Assembly: GCA_963854735.1 (NCBI GenBank)
Contig: OY978106.1
Coordinates: 1,116,001 to 1,180,000, forward strand
Origin: Marvania coccoides
Lineage: Eukaryota; Chlorophyta; Trebouxiophyceae; Chlorellales; Chlorellaceae
DNA length: 64,000 nt
Direction of reading: 5' to 3'
This document shows, piece after piece, positions 53,901 to 61,338 of the stretch (its first letter is position 1; each line of letters begins with the position of its first letter). Position numbers and translations under genes: made by a program. The notes below the pieces were generated by a model. It saw nothing but the letters and a program-made list of their open reading frames with translations, was not told the DNA's origin and did no database searches.

Positions 53901-54528
53901 CAAGTTGTCAGAAGACAGGTCTACGCCGCGCGCGTTGAGGTTCACCACCCGTGTGTGGCGGCGCAGGAGCCAGCACAACTTGCTGGCGCTCATTGCCCGC
54001 TTCGACACGTCGATGTCCCTCCAGAAGTCAGGGTCGCTGGCAACGTCACACCACACCTTGCACACGTTGGCTGCGCGACACACATCCTCGACAGACAGCT
54101 TGTGAAAGATGGTCTTCAGAATGTCCTTGTTCTCCAGCGCTGCTGTCTGTGAAAGGGCCACTTGAGGCATGTCTTTGTCGATTGAGTCGATGGGAGGAGA
54201 CTCGGAAATGGCAACGGAGGGGTCACGCAGGGCGGGGGTGTCTGCAGGGGCGGTGTGAAATTGGGGTTTGGGGGTAAGACACGTGTGGCAGGTGCCAGGA
54301 AGAGTGAGGAAAATCCAGTCCAAAAATGCAGGACCCAAAATAAAGACGAACAATATCAAACACCAAAAGGACGAGCAGTTAGGGTGGTTGGCGCTTTGGG
54401 TTCCAGGGAAGCCTCACGAAACCAGCTAAAATGCTGCAAATCGGGCGACGAGACATTGTTTGAAACTCACTTAAGCTTGCAGCTTGATTGAATTTGGGCT
54501 CTGGTTCAGTGCTGCGGGTGATGGACAT
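50932..54528 (-). CDS. F-box/LRR protein, FBL15-like
   Basis: Three exons, complement(50932..52755, 52899..54241, 54471..54528), give 1,074 aa. An F-box near residue 55 (ILKTIFHKLSVEDVCRAANV then WCDVASDPDFWRDIDVS) should bind SKP1 of an SCF ubiquitin ligase. After it come early leucine repeats, then a long low-complexity insert (about 145-320: Ala/Pro runs, Gln and His runs, and an acidic GHGEGEDDDEFFGN), and finally about twenty Leu/Cys-type LRRs (LEVLELCACKAL, L..LTIRGCGSL, L..L.IAECEELRG) to the end. This matches Arabidopsis F-box/LRR-repeat protein 15 in order and size. The substrate is unknown. Exon 1 encodes only 19 residues. Confidence 0.85.
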
Positions 54529-54852
54529 GCTAACTGGTAAGATGCATATATACGTGTTGTTCCGAGACTTCAAGGCTGTGTATTGACAAGCCAAAGAGAG
54601 AAAACGGAAAACGTGATTAGTATCAAGGGATCGTGCACTTTTTGGATACGAAAGTGGCTGAAACGCAGCAGCTTATGATTACTAATCCGAATAATTTAAT
54701 TGCTTTGCGATTAGAAAGGGTTGGCAAGCCTGGGCTTTGCAATTTTCTGGTCGCGAAAAAAACGCGCACAAATTATGGATGAATCTGAAATGTTGCCGTT
54801 TATGCAAGCCCAAATTGTTGTAAATATATTATATATACACTGCGCTGCAACC
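54529..54852. promoter_or_regulatory. Divergent promoter region, FBL15-like / plastid GPAT
   Basis: 324 bp between start codons. A TATA-like run (ATATATTATATATA) at about 54824-54837 lies only 16-29 nt before the GPAT ATG, too close for a usual TATA position, so either the 5' UTR is minimal or the element serves another start. Confidence 0.4.
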
Positions 54853-56297
54853 ATGGCGCCTGCACTGTGCATTTCGATGGTTACTGGGACCGCTTGCTCT
54901 TTGAACGTGCTCCCCCAGAGCCAGCGCATTGCCGCTTTCAAGCCCGCTACACGATGCGCCCGGCCCATTATTACTCGTCGCGCAGCGCCCGTAGTGCAGG
55001 CGACCGCAGCTCCCGTGGCCTCCCAGCAAGCATCTCCCTTTGCTGCAGTGGACTCTGAGGCCGCGCTGTTTGGCATCCTGAAGGCTGGTGCATCCAGCGG
55101 CAAGGCGAGTTTGGCGTTTCTGACGTTGAACCAAATTAATTTCAAATTCCGCCGCTTTTTTTCTCCCGCCCTTGTCACCGCCCTGGCCTTTTCTCTTCTC
55201 TCACTGAAATGGCATTTCAATTCGTTACACGCGGTGAGCAGGTTCCCTCCAACCTCTTGCCCGCCGTGGTTGAGTTGTACACCTACTACAAGGCGGCCAT
55301 CCTGGGCAGCGGCATCCCTGGGGCCACTGAGGAATTTGTCGCGAAGGTCATGGCCTCAGTGTGCGAGCGCGTGCTCATCGAACTCACCCCGGGTATGGGG
55401 TACACCTTCCCCTCGCACCACCACCGCATCATGGAGCCCTACAACTACTACAACTTCGGGCAGCGCTACATCCGCGGGCTCGTTGATTTCTCAAAGTCGA
55501 TGCTGGGTCACGCCGACAGGTGGCAGAAGGTGAGGGAGCAGCTGGCGGCGGGGGAGAACGTGGTGCTGCTGGCCAACCACCAGACGGAGGCAGACCCCGC
55601 TGCGTTTGCGCTGCTGCTCGAGGCTGAATTCCCCGAGCTGGCGACTTCGGTGATCTATGTTGCCGGCGACCGCGTGGTGACCGATCCGCTGTGCAAGCCC
55701 TTCTCAATGGGCCGCAACCTGTTCTGCGTGCACTCCAAGAAGCACCTGGACGACATCCCCGAGCTGAAGGCGGAGAAGATGGCCACCAACCGCCGCACGC
55801 TCAAGGCCATGCAGGTGGCGCTGAACGAAGGCGGGAAGCTGCTGTGGATCGCGCCCTCTGGGGGGCGTGACCGCTCCGTAGACCCTGTGTCTGGGCACAA
55901 CACCCCCGACCAGTTTGACCCCTCTGCGGTTGAGCTCATGCGGGCGCTGCTGGCCAAGGCCAAGCCCGCCGGCCACCTGTACCCCTTGGCCATGCACACC
56001 TACCGCCTGATGCCGCCCCCCAAGGTGGTGGAGAAGGACATTGGGGAGAAGCGGCTGGTGTTCCATGCGCCCGTGGGCATCTCCCTGTGCGCTGAGCTTG
56101 ACCCCGAGGCCATCACCGCCGGGTTGGAAGGAAAGGAAGAAAAGTCGGCGGCGCTGGCGGAGGCGGCGTGGACCGCTGCGTGCGCCGAGTACGCCGCGAT
56201 GGTGAAGGCCATCGAGGCGCCGGAGACGGCTGCTGCCACCGGATACTCCCAGCCCTGGCTCAAATACCCCACTCCGGCCCTGGACCAGTGGCTCTGA
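54853..56297 (+). CDS. Plastid glycerol-3-phosphate acyltransferase (ATS1 type)
   Basis: Two exons (54853..55104, 55242..56297), phase 0, give 435 aa. The soluble stromal enzyme transfers an acyl group from acyl-ACP to sn-1 of glycerol-3-phosphate, the first step of plastid glycerolipid synthesis. A transit peptide of about 60 residues is Ala/Arg-rich. The helical N-domain (ELYTYYKAAILGSGIPGATE) precedes the catalytic domain with NHQTEADP (Asn196-His197 and Asp202 of NHx4D), VAGDRVVTDPLCKPFSMGRN, IAPSGGRDR and the PLAMHTYRLMPPP end. The intron begins GCGAGT (GC-AG), confirmed by the match of the joined sequence to the family. An upstream in-frame ATG at 54775 is possible but gives a poorer transit peptide. 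Confidence 0.92.
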
Positions 56298-56911
56298 AAG
56301 AAAAGGGGAGTTTAAGTTATCTGAGCTGACTGGACTGTCAAGAGATGCTAGTACCCCCCCTCTCTTTTCCCGTGAATTTATAATGACTTGTTTTTTCGTT
56401 TTGATTTTGCACTTTGTTTTTCTTTATTTTTTTCTTTTCTTTGGTTGGTAGTAGACAGCGGCTTGCAATTTTGAGGTAACTAGATATGTGGCTAGTCAAG
56501 AGAGTAGTGCTGGGAGATTGAGAGAGGGATAGAATGTGGAAGGGGCGAGGGTCAACGCTGGACACAGCGCACGGAGGAGAAAGAAGATGCGCTAGTTTGT
56601 CGATCGAGATATCGTGCTACCCATTGCTGGCGCCCATCTGCGCCCCATGCATTTCGTTCTCAGTGTTTGCTGGCACACCCAAATTCAACTGCTTTCAATA
56701 GCAGCAGGTGGTGGGAAAGGAACAGCCGACCATGGCAACAACGCATTGTTGTTTATTTAAACTTGCATTCGTGTATTATTGACTTGCAGCGGTTCTGAAG
56801 CGTTAATGGCAACGCCAACGAACACTTATAATTTCAAATTAAATTGTTTTTGGTTTGAAATTCGAGTTTAGAGAAGCGCGGTTGAGAGGCGAGCAGCTTT
56901 ATTCTCTTGAA
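56298..56911. other. Intergenic, 614 bp
   Basis: 3' UTR of the GPAT gene and promoter of the sulfotransferase gene. T-rich near 56390-56450. No gene seen. Confidence 0.5.
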
Positions 56912-58414
56912 ATGAGGGTAACTCCTGCTGAACCCCCCCCCTTGAAGAAGCTGCCTCGTCTGGACCCAAGGTGTGCTGTTGTTCATCAGATCGTTGTTTG
57001 AATGTGCATTTTTTTGCCCCTGTCTGGCGCCGCTGCGCCAGGTTCTGTGCTGTATTCGTGTTTATACCTCGCCTGGACACCTCCACCCACCCAATTCACG
57101 CTCGTTACTCTCTTTTTCACTCTGCGGCAGCGTCAAGGCGAAGCTGCTCAAGCTCCTTACCCGTGGGGTGCTCCCCATCGCGTGTCTCGCCGCCTTTTTA
57201 TTTTCTGTGTGAGTGTAATGTGATGTGCATGTCATTTGTATCATACGCCCCACCGCCTTTTCTCTTTTTATGCCACCATTTTATTTTCACCGCCCACTCA
57301 CTGTCGCCCTCCTTTCCCCCTCTGTTGCAGCCCAAAATCGGCAGGGACCGCGACAGCAAAGTACGCTACCATCCCAGCCCCCTCCTCGGCGTTATCTTTG
57401 AGCGAGATTGCCGAGCTGCGAAGAGCAGACCTTGAGACGCTGGGCCTGGCATCCACCGGCTCCTCCTCTGCTGCTGCAACGTCGGTGGGCGCCAAAGAGG
57501 CAGCGGCGCTGAAGGAGCTCGCGCAGTGCGAGTCTCTGGAGTGCATTTCTGCGCTGCATCCGCGGCTGGGCCCCACCAAGTTCAACCTGCCCCACTTTTT
57601 CATCCTCGGCTGGCAAAAGTGCGCCACAACGAGCCTGTACAACAATTTGGCGCGCCACCCAGAGGTGGCCAAGCCCTTTGTGAAAGAGCCTCACTACTTC
57701 ACGGCCTGCCAGCGGGGGGGACCCGCGTGCAAGGTGGCTGGCGGCAACAACTCCCGCTCCTACATCAGAGACTCCTACCAAGTGGAGCGAGCGGCAGCGT
57801 CTGGGCTCACGCTGGCCACTATGGACGCGTCGGTGGACTATGCGCAGTTTGGAGACACCCTGGCGCCGCTGTTCAAGCAGCTGTTTCCTTGGCTGAAGCT
57901 CATTTTCGTGATGCGGGAGCGCATCGGCCGAGCAATGAGCTGGAAGAACATGCTGGCGGAGAAGTTCGACCGCGGGTGCAAGAGCGACCTGGCAAAATGC
58001 CTGGGGGGGTCCCTGCGAAAGCTCAACTACTCTGGGCCCATGGCGGCGTGGCTGCAGCACTTTCCGCCAGAGCAGATCTTGGTGATGCAGATGGAGTCAC
58101 TGGCTGAGAACCCAGAGGAGGAGCTGAAGCGGATGAAGGTGTTCTTGGGGGTGGATCCGGCGCAGCCCGCAGCAGACCTGCGCAACGTCAACAAGCGGCC
58201 TGGGTCTTCAGGATGGGCGATGACCAGGGAGGCGTACGAGAAGCTGGTGGCGGAGTCGAGGAGGGACGGGGAGGATCTGGCCAAGATGCTGGAGGAGGCC
58301 AAGCTGATCAATGCGCAGGAGTGGTTGGATCGATGGGACGCTGTGTACAAGCGCAACTACGACACGTGCGACGCAGACGGCAACTGCAAGATATCAAGTA
58401 GTAGCAGTACTTGA
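56912..58414 (+). CDS. Carbohydrate sulfotransferase, type II Golgi protein
   Basis: Three exons (56912..56970, 57131..57208, 57331..58414), both joins phase 2, give 406 aa. A short basic cytosolic head (MRVTPAEPPPLKKLPRLD) leads to a signal anchor (GVLPIACLAAFLFSV) and a Ser/Ala stem. The sulfotransferase domain starts at FFILGWQKCATTSLYNNLAR, the 5'-phosphosulfate loop for PAPS, followed by FVKEPHYF and, later, LKLIFVMRERIGRAMSWKN, the 3'-phosphate block, with the usual P-x-x-R-A-x-S form altered to ERIGRAMS. It resembles heparan/NDST-type sulfotransferases. It probably sulfates wall or secreted polysaccharides in the Golgi. The 59-bp first exon was chosen because it alone supplies an ATG in phase. 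Confidence 0.8.
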
Positions 58415-58654
58415 AAACTTGTGATTTTCTAATAAACTGCAACCCAAAACACATAGGTACTTGTTTTGGTTTTGTTTTTCAAAATAATTCAAAAAAAAAT
58501 TCGGTCATCCTCCTTCTTTCTCCTTCTCCTGATGTACACACGCAGGGATGTCATTATAATTTTTACAAATTTAAGTACCTAGTTTTTTTCTTCTCCTTCC
58601 CCTTCTACTGTCATTTCCATTTTCATGTTTGTAATAAGTGATTCATTCATTGCT

Positions 58655-59754
58655 CTACCAGCCGTACTTGCGGTGCGTCTCGGCCTTGGTCTTGACACCC
58701 TTGGTGCGCTGCACAGAGGCGACAGAATGGAGCAGGAGAGGCGTGAGCTAAAATTGGCAAAAGTCATTATAAGGAAAGTGCATGCTGCGCTGCTACTGTC
58801 ACGCACCTTCTCCATGTCGTCCAGCTCCTGCTCCTTGGCCTGCACGTACAACGAGCTGAGCTGGTGTCGCCGCTTAGCCATTTTTGACACCGCCCCAACC
58901 TTGGCAGCATCGGCCTTCAGCCGGCTCTCATAATCATCACCAAACGCAGAGCGAAGGGCGTTCAGCTCGGCGCGCTGGGAGGGCTCCATGTGGCGCAGCG
59001 CAGCGCCGGAGACCTCTTTGAAAGTGATGCTGGGGCCGCCTTCAGAGGCCAGCGCAGCCTCAAGCGCAGACTGCTGCTGGGGTGCAGCTGCCCCCGCTGC
59101 TTCTGGGTAAAAATACTGCCCAGTGGAGGGATCGTAGAGGTACTCTTGGCCATCATGCACTCCCCTCACATACCCACTTTGCTGCTGCTGGTGGTGGGTG
59201 CTGCCGCCAGCCGGCAGCTCTTCCTCCCTCTCGTCTCCACGCCCCAGAAACATTCCAGCTGGGTCCTCAGCCCCAGGCACGATGTCGGCATCGTCTTCAT
59301 CTTCGCCGTACCTGCTGCCGAATGCTTTGGACTTGAGCGTGTCGGCTTTGGAAGAGGCAGCAGCTCTGCGGCCCAGCTCGCGGGTGGGAGCGGGCAGAAA
59401 ATCAGTCAGAGAAGAGGTTACGCCCTTTCCCGTCTGTTTACGCCGCTTGGCAGCTGGGCCAACATCGTCTTCCTCTGCGTTGTTGGCACCAACGGGAAGG
59501 TCGCCATAGTCAATGCCACAAGAAAATTTGGCGACAGGGCGTCGTCGCCGCGCGGTGGCAGCCTTTGGGAGGCCTGCGAAGAGCGGGGCGCGTTGGGAGG
59601 CGGGCGCGGGGAGGGAGGAGAGGGCCGAGGGGAGGGGAACAGAGTCGGTGGAGGCGATGGCAGCAGCGGGAGGGTGTGGGGGCGCTTGAGGGGCAGCGGG
59701 CTGCTCAGAAGCATCCGACTCACTGCCAGAGCCGTAACCCGCGACGAGATCCAT
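58655..59754 (-). CDS. PRCC domain protein (proline-rich, splicing-associated)
   Basis: Two exons, complement(58655..58708, 58807..59754), phase 0, give 333 aa. The start MDLVAGYGSGSESDASE is the characteristic PRCC opening. Pro/Ala-rich and acidic linkers follow, then a YVRGVHDGQEYLYDPSTGQY segment, and the conserved C-terminus RRHQLSSLYVQAKEQELDDM to HRKYGW. Human PRCC is a nuclear protein linked to pre-mRNA splicing and the mitotic checkpoint factor MAD2L2; plant members are less known. The 18-codon last exon (RTKGVKTKAETHRKYGW) was placed because it completes the conserved end. A basic RRRR patch near 71 and a KRRK near 104 could direct nuclear import. Confidence 0.87.
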
Positions 59755-60078
59755 GCTAAATCGGCCCCGGCGATCTAAAGTTGATTTTTAATTTCGAAAG
59801 CTCGAGAGTCCAACAGGTATAAAACGCCAAATGGGAAGCTATCATGCAGTTAATACGCTTTAAAAAAAATGCACGCGTTTACATGAGCGCAGGGCGGAGC
59901 ATTTGGTTGCGAAGAGCTTTGCCGCTCTATTTTTTTTCTTTTTCGCACTCAATTCGCATTCCCACTTTTCTCCCGGTGTTCGTGCCTTGGAACACACACA
60001 TCCCATATTTCTTTATATATAGCGCCGGCAGCCGCCTCAGCTGTGCTTTTTTTGGTGGTGCACTTTTTTGCGGACACC
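59755..60078. promoter_or_regulatory. Divergent promoter region, PRCC / plastid uL6
   Basis: 324 bp between start codons. A TATATATA run at 60013-60021 lies 58-66 bp before the uL6 ATG, a suitable place for a TATA box of that gene. Confidence 0.5.
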
Positions 60079-61073
60079 ATGTTTGCCACAAGCTTCGCAG
60101 GGCAGGCTCTGGCCTTCCGGCCAGTCGTGCGCAAGCAAACTAAGCAGACCACCGTCCAGGTCGATGCCAAGATGAGCCGCATTGGAAAGCAGCCCATCCA
60201 GGTGCCCGATAAGGTGCAAGTCGTCATCGATGGCCAGCTGGTGAAGGTCAAGGTACGCACATTGTCGCCGGCTGCTCATGCAGTGAACAGCTGGAAGCAG
60301 AGGGCACGCAATGCGATGTCACGGCGCCGGAAATTCGGTGTCTTGGGGCCTCCCAAAATCGCATTTTTCATACTATTTTTTTCCTCTCGTGGCCTGCATT
60401 GTCTCATCTCTAATACGCGTTCTCTGCGTTCTTAATTGTGTACCCTTGTCCCATTTACAGCGGGGCTCCAACTAACCACGGATCGCTTTTTTTTTTTGCC
60501 TCCGCAGGGCCCCAGGGGTGAGCTTGAGCGGTCCCTCCCCAACCTGGTGACCGTGTCGCAGGAGAACAGCGTCATCACCGTCCTGCGCGTCAGCGAAACC
60601 AGGCAGGCAGACTGCATGCACGGCCTGTCCCGCACCCTGGTCAACAACATGGTGGTGGGCGTCAGCGACGGCTTCACCAAGACGCTGTCGCTGGTGGGCG
60701 TGGGGTACAAGGCAGCGGTGAACGGCCCCAACCTCACACTCAACCTGGGCTACTCCCACCCCATTGAGATGCCGGTGCCCAAGGGCCTGGAGGTGAAGGT
60801 GGAGAGGAACACCACAGTGGTGGTCAGCGGCTTTGACAAGGAGCTGGTGGGGCAGTTTTCAGCAGACATCCGATCCAAGCGCGAGCCCGAACCCTACAAG
60901 TACGAATATTGCGCTCACTAGCATTACGCAGAGAAATTGCTGTGTAGCATTTGTGACGTATTTGGTTTTTTTTCTGATGGTGTTTCTTCTTCCATTCTTC
61001 TCTGTGCAGGGGTAAGGGTGTGCGGTACGTGGATGAGATTGTGCGCCGCAAGGAAGGCAAGCGTGGCAAGTAG
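60079..61073 (+). CDS. Plastid 50S ribosomal protein uL6 (L6), nuclear-encoded
   Basis: Three exons (60079..60252, 60508..60899, 61010..61073) give 209 aa. A transit peptide of about 31 residues (MFATSFAGQALAFRPVVRKQ) ends just before MSRIGKQPIQVPDKV, the usual bacterial L6 start. The body has all L6 blocks: RALVNNMVVGVS-type RTLVNNMVVGVSDGFTKTL, LVGVGYKAAVNG, LNLGYSHPIEMPVP, VVSGFDKELVGQFSADIRS and the end EPYKGKGVRYVDEIVRRKEG. Exon 2 donor is AA|GTACGA in phase 2; unspliced RNA would end after five wrong residues. The protein binds 23S rRNA near the sarcin-ricin loop. Its presence is strong evidence for a photosynthetic eukaryote. Confidence 0.95.
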
Positions 61074-61338
61074 ACAGCACGGCCCCATTTTTTTTTTAAT
61101 CATGAAAAAAGAGATTTACTTTGTTTTTTTTATAAACCAGAAAAAAATTCCTACTCTCGTTGTAACATGGCAATCACTTATTTACAATGAATAGACACAC
61201 GCTGCGACATATTCTAAATTTATAGCCCAGTAGAAGTAGTAGATAATGGGTTAATTTATGGAAGGAAAAAGTGATGGAATTTACAATACAAACAAATTTC
61301 AGGATGAGAATGCAATGCTCTTGTATTTTTTCTTGGTG

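Noticed and set aside
54824..54837. TATA box for the plastid GPAT gene
   Set aside because: It lies only about 16-29 nt before the chosen ATG, which would put transcription start inside the coding region; kept as a note only.
9260..61165. TGTAA as the chlorophyte poly(A) signal after several genes (9260, 23840, 38253, 61161, and minus-strand cases at 30929, 46030, 50911, 58563, 61281)
   Set aside because: Suggestive, but about nine hits within 17-230 nt of 33 stop codons is near what AT-rich sequence gives by chance, so I do not call terminators from it.
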